The notes beneath the pieces are model-generated. The model was not told the origin of the DNA. It saw only the letters and a program-made list of their open reading frames with translations, and made no database searches. Shown piece by piece: positions 7,196-14,084 of a DNA stretch of 19,819 nucleotides; the stretch's first letter is position 1; every line of letters starts with the position of its first letter. Made by a program: the position numbers and the translations under genes. Origin of the DNA: Verrucomicrobia bacterium UBA6015 (GTDB lineage: Bacteria; Verrucomicrobiota; Kiritimatiellia; UBA8416); assembly GCA_002428045.1 (NCBI GenBank), contig DIZZ01000049.1, positions 1 to 19,819 of the forward strand, written 5' to 3'.

Positions 7196-8626
7196 TCAGT
7201 CGGCGCAGCCAGCGCCCATCTTTTCCCGCAACACGTCCGATTTAAGAAGGAAGGCGCCGTCCGTCACGACGGTTTCACCGGCCTGCAGGCCTTCGATAAT
7301 CTCCACCATGTCGAGGAAATACCGCCCCCTACGCACGTCTCGCCGGACGAAGAAGTCGTCTTTCCAGTGCACGAAGACGAAGGATGTGCCTTCGTCCGTC
7401 ATGAGTGCGCCGCGCGGCACGGCCAGGACCTCTTCCGCTTGTCCGTTAACGATAGCGATGCTGACATCGCAGAACATCCCCGGTCGTAGTTCCATCCCGG
7501 AATTGGCTACCGTGGCCCGCACTTTCACCGTGCGGGTTTGCTCGTTCATGGTCGCCCCGACGTAGTCGAGCTCGCCTGTGAACTGCCGGTCTGGGAAGGC
7601 GGATACCGTGATGGCGACGGCAACGGGGCCGCGTTTTTCCGCCTGAAGCAGCGGCGCGAGATCCCGCGATTGGATGTTGGCCCAGACCCATACCGTGGTC
7701 AGGTCGGCGAGCAACAGCAGGTCTTTCCCCGCCTCCGCCATTTCGCCGGCCACCGCGTGTTTCTCGATGATCATGCCCGCGATGGGGGCACGAACAGGCA
7801 GACGCCCCGCGCCAACGCCATGCGCCGGCTCGCGCATTCCCGCCAGATCCTCATCCGTCAACCCCAGCACATGTAACATCTGTTCGGACGCCTTCAGGTC
7901 CGTGCGGTGCTGTTCGAACGTCATCTGGGCTTCAATCACATCCTGCTCGGATCCCACTTTCTCATCCCTGAGCTTCGTTTCGCGAGCAAAGACTTTCTCG
8001 GTTAGATCGCTCAGGGTGCGGTTGCGTTCATAGTCCGCCAGGGCCTTGCCAAGTTCTACGCTGGCCAGGGTGAGCAGCGTGTCTCCAGCCTTCACGTGCG
8101 CTCCGATATCGACGGAGACGGACTCGACGATGCCGGCTATGCGAGGGCTGATATGGACCGCCGCGTTCTCGTTCAGTGCCATTTCCCCGGTCGCTGGCAA
8201 TGTTGCCGACACCGCGGTCCGCACCACTGCCTGGGTTTGCACCAACCCGCCGCCGTCCGCCCGCTTGAGGAGGCTGGCGTCCACCTTCACCACGCCGAAT
8301 TCGTATCGGCATTCGGCGCACTGATAGGTCGGTATATCGTGCTCGCATTTGGCAGACTCAAGGTCTTCCAGCGACAATGCCGCCGATGATCCGTGCCCGT
8401 GCCCATCGTGATCTCCGTGCTCTTCATGGCCTTCCTCCGTGGCAGGCGCAACAGGTTCGGCTGCCTTGTCCTTCCCGCATCCGTCGTCTTTTCCACACCC
8501 TGCCTCCGCGGCCTGGGGTAGCGTCTTGGCGGCCTGTTCCTTGCCGTATCCACTGGTCATCGTCAACCCCGTCAGCAGGGCGCAGAGCCCGGCGGCCATT
8601 GTCCATCTTCTTGCGTTCATCTTCAT
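7196..8626 (-). CDS. Periplasmic membrane fusion protein of the metal RND exporter, with His/Cys-rich metal-binding segments
   Basis: This 476-aa adaptor should link the RND pump to the outer membrane channel. It has a signal peptide (about residues 1-28), then a Cys-containing stretch (AGCGKDDGCG) and a His-rich stretch (GHEEHGDHDGHGHG), both likely to bind metal ions. A short four-residue-knuckle-like segment follows (CEHDIPTYQCAECRYEFG, about 95-112), as seen in fusion proteins of metal exporters in this kind of bacterium. The rest is standard: a barrel-sandwich half motif (PRIAGIVESVSVDIGAHVKAG), an alpha-helical hairpin around 210-270, the second half motif (VRAPIAGMIIEKHAVAGEMA), and beta-barrel and membrane-proximal domains to the C-terminus. 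A GAGGAA site lies 5 nt before the first ATG; an alternative ATG is two codons downstream. The gene is 20 nt after the outer-membrane gene and 15 nt before the pump, in one operon. Confidence 0.93.
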   Translation of the reverse strand: MKMNARRWTMAAGLCALLTGLTMTSGYGKEQAAKTLPQAAEAGCGKDDGCGKDKAAEPVAPATEEGHEEHGDHDGHGHGSSAALSLEDLESAKCEHDIPTYQCAECRYEFGVVKVDASLLKRADGGGLVQTQAVVRTAVSATLPATGEMALNENAAVHISPRIAGIVESVSVDIGAHVKAGDTLLTLASVELGKALADYERNRTLSDLTEKVFARETKLRDEKVGSEQDVIEAQMTFEQHRTDLKASEQMLHVLGLTDEDLAGMREPAHGVGAGRLPVRAPIAGMIIEKHAVAGEMAEAGKDLLLLADLTTVWVWANIQSRDLAPLLQAEKRGPVAVAITVSAFPDRQFTGELDYVGATMNEQTRTVKVRATVANSGMELRPGMFCDVSIAIVNGQAEEVLAVPRGALMTDEGTSFVFVHWKDDFFVRRDVRRGRYFLDMVEIIEGLQAGETVVTDGAFLLKSDVLREKMGAGCAD

Positions 8627-8646
8627 CGTGTTCCTCGCTCTCTTGG

Positions 8647-9990
8647 TTATTGAATTGTGTTGAGTGGTGTCCCGGTCAGTCTTTGGATATCGATCAAGGC
8701 GTCCTGGTACCCGCTCTGCGCGTCCAGCAACGCGGCTCTCGCCTCGAGCAGTCCCCGTTGGGCGTCGAGCATATCCAGAAACCCGAACTTGCCTTGCTGA
8801 TACCCCTCGTGCGCGGCCCGGAAGGCCGCTTCCATCGCGGGGACCACCTTGTCTCGCAGCGCTGTCACCCGTTGGTGCGCCCCGATCAGCAGGGCATGCG
8901 CCTCAGCCAATTCGGCAGACAGGGCGATTTCCGTCGCCAACCGTTCCGCCTCGGCCTTGGCAAGGCCATGCGTTGCCGCGGCGATGTTGCCCTGATTACG
9001 GTCAAAAAGCGGCAGGGGTAGTCCCACACTGAAAGCCAGCGCCGACGTCCCGTCCGCCTCGAATTGGACAACCCCGACCGCTCCGTGAAGATCCGGGATA
9101 CGGGCCGCTTTTTCCGCCGATAGGGACGCCTGGCCTAAACGCAATTCCGTCTCCCAGCGTGCCAGATCAGGATTCTCTGCCAGGTACGGTTGCAATGCGT
9201 CCAGCGAGGGAACCGTCTGCATGACCTCGCTGAGCGTGCCGCTGACGATTGCAAAGTCGGGTTGCTGCGCTCCCCACATGGCTGCCAGCTTCTGGCGCGC
9301 AATCGCCATTGCGTTCTCAGCGGCAGTCGCATCCAGACGCGCCAGTTCCAGTTCCGCTTCGCTTTTGGAGACCTGCAGCGGCGGTTCCTTGCCTGCCGCA
9401 ACGCGCTGGCTCACCGCCTGGTGTACCTGCTCGGCCAATTCAACGCCCGAACGTGCGAGGTCGAACCGTCCCTGCGCCGCCAGCACCGCAGTGAACCGTT
9501 GCGCCGTCTCGGCGAAGACATCCAGGCGTTTCGTCTCATAATCCCATCCCACCAATTCGCCTTCCGCTTCTGCCATGCGCTTCCGCCAGCGGCGCTTGCC
9601 GCCCAGCTCGAACCCCTGTCCGAGCGTCACCGCCGTCTCGGACGAATCGAATCCCGCACCGTCCCGACCGTATTCATCGACCGACAGCTCCAGTTCGGGA
9701 TTGGGCAGCAGCCCGGCCTGTAGCACACGGGCTTCCGCCGCCCGCACGGCATAAGAGAACGCCGCCAGTTCGGGATTACCTTGCAGTGCCAGCACCAGTG
9801 CATCCGTGAGTTGCAAAACCGCCGGTGTGTTCGTTACCACTTCCGTCGTGGCGGCAGCCGGGGCATACGCAGCGCCCAGCGGCCGGGGCGGCGGCATCGC
9901 CGAGGTCCCCCCGCTTGAGGCGCACCCGGCCAGAAGCGCCGCGAGCCCTGTCATCGGTAGCATTTTTAAGTAAGAGTGATCATGTTCCAT
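8647..9990 (-). CDS. TolC-family outer membrane lipoprotein of the metal exporter (CzcC/CusC type)
   Basis: The 447-aa protein is the outer-membrane exit duct of the tripartite pump. The N-terminus has a lipoprotein signal: LPMTGLAALLAGC with the lipid-modified Cys at residue 23, preceded by an unusual acidic/His-bearing stretch (MEHDHSYLK). Two long repeats with high Ala, Glu and Leu content follow, as expected for the outer-membrane-efflux coiled-coil barrel. Recognisable phrases are LQLTDALVLALQGNPELAAF and AGLLPNPELELSVDEYGRDG in the first repeat, and GLPLPLFDRNQGN and YQQGKFGFLDMLDAQR in the second. The ATG is preceded by AAGGAAA. It lies 111 nt downstream of the His/Cys-rich protein gene and 20 nt upstream of the fusion protein gene. 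The CzcC/CusC label reflects family; the metal is not shown by this subunit. Confidence 0.93.
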   Translation of the reverse strand: MEHDHSYLKMLPMTGLAALLAGCASSGGTSAMPPPRPLGAAYAPAAATTEVVTNTPAVLQLTDALVLALQGNPELAAFSYAVRAAEARVLQAGLLPNPELELSVDEYGRDGAGFDSSETAVTLGQGFELGGKRRWRKRMAEAEGELVGWDYETKRLDVFAETAQRFTAVLAAQGRFDLARSGVELAEQVHQAVSQRVAAGKEPPLQVSKSEAELELARLDATAAENAMAIARQKLAAMWGAQQPDFAIVSGTLSEVMQTVPSLDALQPYLAENPDLARWETELRLGQASLSAEKAARIPDLHGAVGVVQFEADGTSALAFSVGLPLPLFDRNQGNIAAATHGLAKAEAERLATEIALSAELAEAHALLIGAHQRVTALRDKVVPAMEAAFRAAHEGYQQGKFGFLDMLDAQRGLLEARAALLDAQSGYQDALIDIQRLTGTPLNTIQ

Positions 9991-10021
9991 ATTAATTTCC
10001 TTTCCTTTACGGTTCCGACAG

Positions 10022-10048
10022 GATGAACAGGATTAACAAGATAAAGAC
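10022..10048. repeat. Degenerate 9-bp tandem repeat GATnAACAn
   Basis: Three adjacent 9-mers, GATGAACAG, GATTAACAA and GATAAAGAC, lie in the 111-nt gap between the His/Cys-rich protein gene and the outer-membrane lipoprotein gene, inside the metal operon. I recognise the 'ggatgaacaggattaacagg' style as a common intergenic repeat in many bacterial genomes. No function is apparent. Confidence 0.5.
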
Positions 10049-10101
10049 GCTGTTTATTCGCCCCATTTCATCCTGGCAATCCGGCCAACAAAGGGCAGGA
10101 A

Positions 10102-10560
10102 TCAAACGCGCAGGACGATCGTCTGCTTCACGAGCAGTGACTGAGCAAGCCGGGGCATTGCCTCGCAGGGCGAGTGCTGTTGCCAGTATGCAGTAGACCG
10201 CAACGAGGCTGCGGTGTCTCCGAAAGGCGACATGGTGGGCAGTGGTCCGTTCGCAAGATGACGATGGGCCTGCTGGGTTTTGGCGACCAGCGAGGCGATG
10301 TCTAGCGGGATATCGTCACATCCCCCATCCGTATGGACGTCTACCTTATCCGCAGGCTGATCCGCATTCTGATGAACACAGTCCTCTGCATCGTGCGGGC
10401 AGCCCCCGTGATGATGATACGCGGATTCAACCGCGACATGTCCATCGTCCCCGACGCACAAAACCAAGTCGCAATTGCCGGAAAGCAGCATGCTGCCCAT
10501 CAGCATCCACGCGGTCAACCCTCGTATGAATTTACCAATCATTCGGTTGAAGCGTAACAC
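10102..10560 (-). CDS. Small exported His/Cys-rich protein, probable metal-binding accessory of the efflux operon
   Basis: The 152-aa product has an N-terminal signal or anchor (basic start, then LTAWMLMGSMLLSG). The following part carries six cysteines and many histidines: NCDLVLCVGDDGHVAVESAY, then HHHGGCPHDAEDCVHQNAD, then VDVHTDGGCDD. The 'DLVLCVGDDGHVA' phrase recurs, as I remember it, in small proteins at the head of Cus/Czc-type operons in PVC bacteria; no named family is known to me. The likely role is a periplasmic metal buffer or sensor. The C-terminal 60 residues are less rich in ligands. The start is uncertain: GTG at 10560 has GGGAT upstream, whereas the in-frame ATG at 10542 has no visible ribosome binding site and would shorten the N-terminus by six residues. 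It is the first gene of the operon that continues through the three exporter subunits, and diverges from the phosphofructokinase gene. Confidence 0.75.
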   Translation of the reverse strand: MLRFNRMIGKFIRGLTAWMLMGSMLLSGNCDLVLCVGDDGHVAVESAYHHHGGCPHDAEDCVHQNADQPADKVDVHTDGGCDDIPLDIASLVAKTQQAHRHLANGPLPTMSPFGDTAASLRSTAYWQQHSPCEAMPRLAQSLLVKQTIVLRV

Positions 10561-10643
10561 TCACATCCCGCGCAAGCGACAAAAATCGAGATCCCCCCGA
10601 ATACATATCGCAAACAGCCCGAAGAAAATGGCTTGATATGTGG

Positions 10644-10664
10644 GCGGATTATTGGACAATCCGC
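10644..10664. promoter_or_regulatory. Perfect 7-bp inverted repeat in the divergent control region
   Basis: GCGGATT at 10644-10650 and AATCCGC at 10658-10664 form a perfect inverted repeat with a 7-nt spacer. It lies in the 186-nt gap between the divergently transcribed metal operon and the phosphofructokinase operon, about 85 nt from either start codon. This could be the operator of a metal-responsive repressor or a small hairpin; no regulator gene is adjacent to identify it. Confidence 0.3.
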
Positions 10665-10670
10665 TGTGGT

Positions 10671-10702
10671 TTGGAGTGTGGAGAGATGGGGGATTGGATA
10701 AT
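10671..10702 (+). promoter_or_regulatory. Weak promoter candidate for the phosphofructokinase-hisHF operon
   Basis: A good -10-like hexamer GATAAT (10697-10702) lies 44 nt upstream of the ATG. The best -35-like element, TTGGAG at 10671, is 20 nt further upstream, longer than ideal. Offered only because the operon must start in this gap. Confidence 0.25.
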
Positions 10703-10746
10703 TGAGTCTGTGGACTGAAGTCTGTCTTAAATAGAGGGGGGACGCG

Positions 10747-11943
10747 ATGAAGGCACCGGTAGGAAATATGTTGATTGCGCAGAGCGGCGGGCCGACGATG
10801 GTCATCAACCAGAGCCTGGTGGGCGCTGTGCTGGAGGCGCGCAAACACAAATGCATAAAGCATGTTTATGGGGCGTTGCATGGCATCCAGGGTATCCTGG
10901 ATGAGAACTTCCTTGATCTTGGTAACGAAACGAAGGCAACGCTTGAAGCGGTGGCGGTGACGCCTTCTGCCGCGCTGGGCACGGTGCGCAAGAAACCGAC
11001 GGCACAGGATTGCGAGGCGATCTTCCAGATCATGAGCCGCCATGATATTGCCTACTTTTTCTACATCGGGGGTAACGACTCGGCCGAGACCGTGCATATC
11101 ATCAACGAGGCCGCCCGGCGTGCCGGGAGTCCCTTGTGCTGTTTCCATATTCCAAAGACGATCGATAATGACTTGCGAGAGAATGACCATACGCCGGGAT
11201 TTGGCAGTGCCGCCCGGTTCGTGGCGTCGGCCTTCATGGGCGATGACCTCGACAACCGGGCGCTGGGCGGAGTGAAAATCAATATCATTATGGGGCGTCA
11301 TGCCGGATTCCTGACCGCAGCTGCGGCGCTGGCGCGGACGGCTCCTGATGATGGACCGCATCTGATCTACCTGCCGGAACGTCCGTTCAGTCTGGATCGT
11401 TTCGCGTCGGATGTGGCCGCTGTCTATAAGAAGCTGGGTCGCTGCGTGGTTGCGGTGTCGGAAGGAATAGCCGATGAACATGGCACATCGATTGCCTCGG
11501 CCTTCAGCAAGGAAGTAGACTCGCACGGCAATGCCCAACTCAGCGGCACCGGGGCGCTCGGGGATTACCTGGCGACCGAACTCAAGGCGCGGGCCTTGAT
11601 CAAGCGGGTGCGGGCCGATACCTTCGGCTATCTGCAGCGTTCATTCCCGGGCATTGCCTCCAAAACCGATGCTGTCGAGGCGCGCGGGGTGGGGGCCGCC
11701 GCCGTCAAGTTCGCCACGGGTGGAGAACTTTGCGGATCGGTGGCGATCTGCCGGGTTCCGAGTGAGGATTACGCGGTCGAGTTCAAGTGCGTGCCGCTCC
11801 GGAAGGTGGCCCGCGAGACGCGCGAAATGCCGCCCTCGTTTATCAACAAGGCGGGCAATAATGTGACCCAGGCATTCATCAAGTATGCCGCCCCGATTGT
11901 CGGGGACCTGCCGAAGATCACGCGTTTCGAGGCATTGCGATAG
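10747..11943 (+). CDS. pfp: Pyrophosphate-dependent 6-phosphofructokinase
   Basis: The 398-aa enzyme phosphorylates fructose 6-phosphate to fructose 1,6-bisphosphate, and the pyrophosphate-using form is reversible. Family marks are a glycine-rich start (AQSGGPTMVINQS, 11-23), the phosphoryl-donor site YIGGNDS (106-112), the catalytic loop IPKTIDND (135-142) and the substrate loop MGRHAGF (182-188). In the phosphofructokinase superfamily the Asp of GGND (where ATP enzymes have Gly, as in GGDG) and the Lys of PKTIDND (where ATP enzymes have Gly, as in GTIDND) indicate use of PPi instead of ATP. The start has GAGGGGGGA 5 nt upstream. It is the first gene of an operon: hisH starts 8 nt after its stop. 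A pyrophosphatase, which would compete for the same PPi, is encoded convergently 1.4 kb downstream. Confidence 0.92.
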   Translation: MKAPVGNMLIAQSGGPTMVINQSLVGAVLEARKHKCIKHVYGALHGIQGILDENFLDLGNETKATLEAVAVTPSAALGTVRKKPTAQDCEAIFQIMSRHDIAYFFYIGGNDSAETVHIINEAARRAGSPLCCFHIPKTIDNDLRENDHTPGFGSAARFVASAFMGDDLDNRALGGVKINIIMGRHAGFLTAAAALARTAPDDGPHLIYLPERPFSLDRFASDVAAVYKKLGRCVVAVSEGIADEHGTSIASAFSKEVDSHGNAQLSGTGALGDYLATELKARALIKRVRADTFGYLQRSFPGIASKTDAVEARGVGAAAVKFATGGELCGSVAICRVPSEDYAVEFKCVPLRKVARETREMPPSFINKAGNNVTQAFIKYAAPIVGDLPKITRFEALR

Positions 11944-11951
11944 GACAACGT

Positions 11952-12593
11952 ATGACCGTAGCGATTATCGATTACCGGGCGGGTAACCTGACGAGTGTTA
12001 AGCTGGCCTTCGATGCCCTCGGCCAGAAGGCGGAAATCACCGATGCCCCGGAGCGGATCCTGGCAGCGGACCGGGTCGTGTTCCCCGGCGTGGGGGCGGC
12101 CGGTGCCGCCATGCGCCACCTCCAGTCGCTGGCGTTGGCACCGGTCCTCCGCGAGGTGGTGCGGCGCGGTACGCCGTTTCTGGGGATTTGTCTCGGTACC
12201 CAGATCATCCTGGAACATTCGGAAGAGGATGGCGGTGTAGACACGCTGGGACTGGTGCCGGGCAAGGTCATCCGGTTTATGCCGACGAATCCCTATGACA
12301 AGGTTCCGCACATGGGCTGGAACCGGGTCACGCTACGCCAGCCGCATCCGCTGTTTGATGGGGTGGACGAGGGGACCGAGTTCTATTTCGTGCATAGCTA
12401 TTATCCCGTGCCCGCCCGGCCCGGCGATGTGCTGGCCACGACCGATTACGCCGGTGTCGGCTTTGCCGCTGCCCTGGCCTGTGACAACCTCGTGGCAACG
12501 CAGTTCCATCCCGAGAAATCAGGCAAGGCCGGGCTGCGACTGCTGGAGAATTTCTGCCGCTGGCAGCCCGCCAGCAAGGAGCAAACATGCTGA
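11952..12593 (+). CDS. hisH: Imidazole glycerol phosphate synthase, glutamine amidotransferase subunit
   Basis: HisH releases ammonia from glutamine and channels it to HisF for histidine biosynthesis. The 213-aa protein has the class I amidotransferase triad: Cys80 in the nucleophile elbow FLGICLGTQ, and His186 with Glu188 in QFHPEKSG. The oxyanion-hole segment (PGVGAAGAAM) and the YFVHSYY strand are typical. An AGGA ribosome binding site lies in the 8-nt gap after the phosphofructokinase stop, and the gene overlaps hisF by 7 nt, so the two subunits are translationally coupled. The gene lies outside any complete his operon in the window, so histidine genes are apparently dispersed in this genome. 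Confidence 0.97.
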   Translation: MTVAIIDYRAGNLTSVKLAFDALGQKAEITDAPERILAADRVVFPGVGAAGAAMRHLQSLALAPVLREVVRRGTPFLGICLGTQIILEHSEEDGGVDTLGLVPGKVIRFMPTNPYDKVPHMGWNRVTLRQPHPLFDGVDEGTEFYFVHSYYPVPARPGDVLATTDYAGVGFAAALACDNLVATQFHPEKSGKAGLRLLENFCRWQPASKEQTC

Positions 12594-13366
12594 CTCGCCG
12601 TATTATCCCCTGCCTCGATATCCATAACAAGGTCGTGACCAAGGGTGTCCGTTTCCAGAATAACGTGGTGCTCGGCGATCCGGTCGAGATGGCGGCCCGT
12701 TACTACGAGGACGGCTGCGACGAGCTGGTTTTCTATGATATCACCGCTTCGGCTGAGCGCCGTCCGATCGATATCGAGATGGTAACCGAGGTCGCCCGGG
12801 CGGTACGCATTCCCTTCGCGGTGGGGGGGGGCATCTCAAGTCTCGGCGACATGGAGCGAGTTCTGCTGGCCGGGGCGGAAAAGGTGTCGGTCAATTCGCT
12901 GGCGGTGCGTAATCCACAGATCATTGCCGATGGGGCCAGAGCTTTCGGGGCGCAATGCATCGTGCTGGGGATGGATCCTGTGGCCGTGGCAGATCGCTCG
13001 CGATGTCCCAGCGGTTATGAGATCACGGTGCGCGGATTCCGCGAACACACGGGCATGGACGCGTTGGAATGGGCTAGGCGTGCCGTCGACCTCGGGGCTG
13101 GTGAAATTGTCGTTAATTCTGTGGATGCGGATGGGACCCGCAGCGGGTTTGAGATCGCATTAACAAAGCTGATCGCCGACAACGTATCCGTGCCCGTGGT
13201 GGCATCCGGTGGTGCGGGAAACCCGCAGCACCTCGTGGATGTCTTTATCCAGGCACACGCCGATGCCGCCATCATCGCCGGCATGATCCACAAGGGCGAC
13301 TACACGATTGGCACTATCAAGACAGCGCTCGTCGCCTCCGGCATTCCGATCCGCCAGCACTGGTAA
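12587..13366 (+). CDS. hisF: Imidazole glycerol phosphate synthase, cyclase subunit
   Basis: HisF uses ammonia from HisH and PRFAR to make imidazole glycerol phosphate and AICAR, linking histidine to purine synthesis. The 259-aa protein is a (beta-alpha)8 barrel. The two catalytic aspartates fall exactly at the canonical numbers, Asp11 in IIPCLDIH and Asp130 in VLGMDP, and the phosphate-binding turns are present (AVGGGISS; VVASGGAG; AIIAGMIHKGDY). The region after Asp130 (PVAVADRSRCPSGYEI) differs from the common DAKR form, but the segment remains collinear. AAGGAG sits 6 nt before the ATG inside hisH. It ends the operon; the convergent pyrophosphatase stops 15 nt beyond, with no room for a separate hairpin terminator between them. 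Confidence 0.97.
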   Translation: MLTRRIIPCLDIHNKVVTKGVRFQNNVVLGDPVEMAARYYEDGCDELVFYDITASAERRPIDIEMVTEVARAVRIPFAVGGGISSLGDMERVLLAGAEKVSVNSLAVRNPQIIADGARAFGAQCIVLGMDPVAVADRSRCPSGYEITVRGFREHTGMDALEWARRAVDLGAGEIVVNSVDADGTRSGFEIALTKLIADNVSVPVVASGGAGNPQHLVDVFIQAHADAAIIAGMIHKGDYTIGTIKTALVASGIPIRQHW

Positions 13367-13381
13367 AAGGAATCCTCAGGG

Positions 13382-13993
13382 TTATCCGCCGTAGGTTTCC
13401 TCATAGTCGGTGTGGCTGGCGCAGATGACGGCTTTCGCCCGTTCCGGACCATAGAGCTCGAGGACCTTGACATTTCCGGTAGCACCCGGCACGAGCTTGT
13501 AGGTCTCGAAATAGTGGCGCAGCCGATCCAGCAGGGCGGCAGGCACGCTGTCGATATGATTGGTGTTGGCCCAGAATCGGTCTTCGTGCAGCACCGCGAT
13601 AATCTTATCGTCGGCCTCGTCATTATCAACCATCTGGACGCCGCCAATGACGCGGGCACGCAGGATAACCTCGCCACGGTTGATGGGCCGTTCGGTGATG
13701 ACGCAGATATCTAGCGGATCAAGGTCGCCTTTCACCGATTGCGAGGAGAGCGCTTTGACGCGGTCACCGCAGTAGGTGCGGGGGATGAAGCCATAGAGCG
13801 TCGGTGGCATGGATGAGGTGAGCTGAGGACGATCCACACGCAGGTAGCCGGTGGTCTTGTCGACTTCGTATTTGACCGCGTCAAACGGAGTCATTTCGAT
13901 ATAGGCATTGACGACATCGGGCATTTTGCTGCCGATCTCGAGGCCATGCCACGGGTGGGGGCGCCAACGGTAGAATGATTTTGGAAATTGCAT
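13382..13993 (-). CDS. ppa: Inorganic pyrophosphatase, family I
   Basis: This 203-aa cytoplasmic enzyme hydrolyses PPi to two phosphates. The family I active site is intact: KYEVDKTTG (41-49), TLYGFIPRTYCGD (65-77), the metal-binding signature GDLDPLD with D90, D92 and D95, and the second acidic pair D123 and D128 in MVDNDEADDK. It is slightly longer than the ~175-residue E. coli enzyme, with an N-terminal WRPHPWHGLEIG segment seen in several bacterial relatives. The gene is convergent with hisF and lies directly after the pnp terminator, with only 35 nt between the end of the U-tract and the ATG. The ribosome binding site is weak (TCAAG). It shares PPi with the phosphofructokinase on the other strand, so the two activities must be balanced in the cell. 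Confidence 0.95.
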   Translation of the reverse strand: MQFPKSFYRWRPHPWHGLEIGSKMPDVVNAYIEMTPFDAVKYEVDKTTGYLRVDRPQLTSSMPPTLYGFIPRTYCGDRVKALSSQSVKGDLDPLDICVITERPINRGEVILRARVIGGVQMVDNDEADDKIIAVLHEDRFWANTNHIDSVPAALLDRLRHYFETYKLVPGATGNVKVLELYGPERAKAVICASHTDYEETYGG

Positions 13994-14028
13994 GACTTGA
14001 ATCTAATACGATGTGTTGGTAATTGCGA

Positions 14029-14065
14029 GAAAAAAGCGCGGCGACGATTCAACGTCGCCGCGCTT
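14029..14065 (-). terminator. Strong intrinsic terminator of the rpsO-pnp operon
   Basis: A perfect 13-bp GC-rich stem (AAGCGCGGCGACG with its complement, 14034-14046 and 14053-14065) has a 6-nt loop. On the minus strand it is followed by a run of T (TTTTTT, then CTCG), which is the classical Rho-independent form. It begins 20 nt after the pnp stop codon. The plus strand has no T-run after the stem, so it acts in one direction only. Confidence 0.93.
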
Positions 14066-14084
14066 AAAGGAAATCGCCTAGGAT

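Noticed and set aside
10561..11538. 325-codon minus-strand open frame
   Set aside because: Antisense to the clearly identified phosphofructokinase gene; composition is that of a shadow frame.
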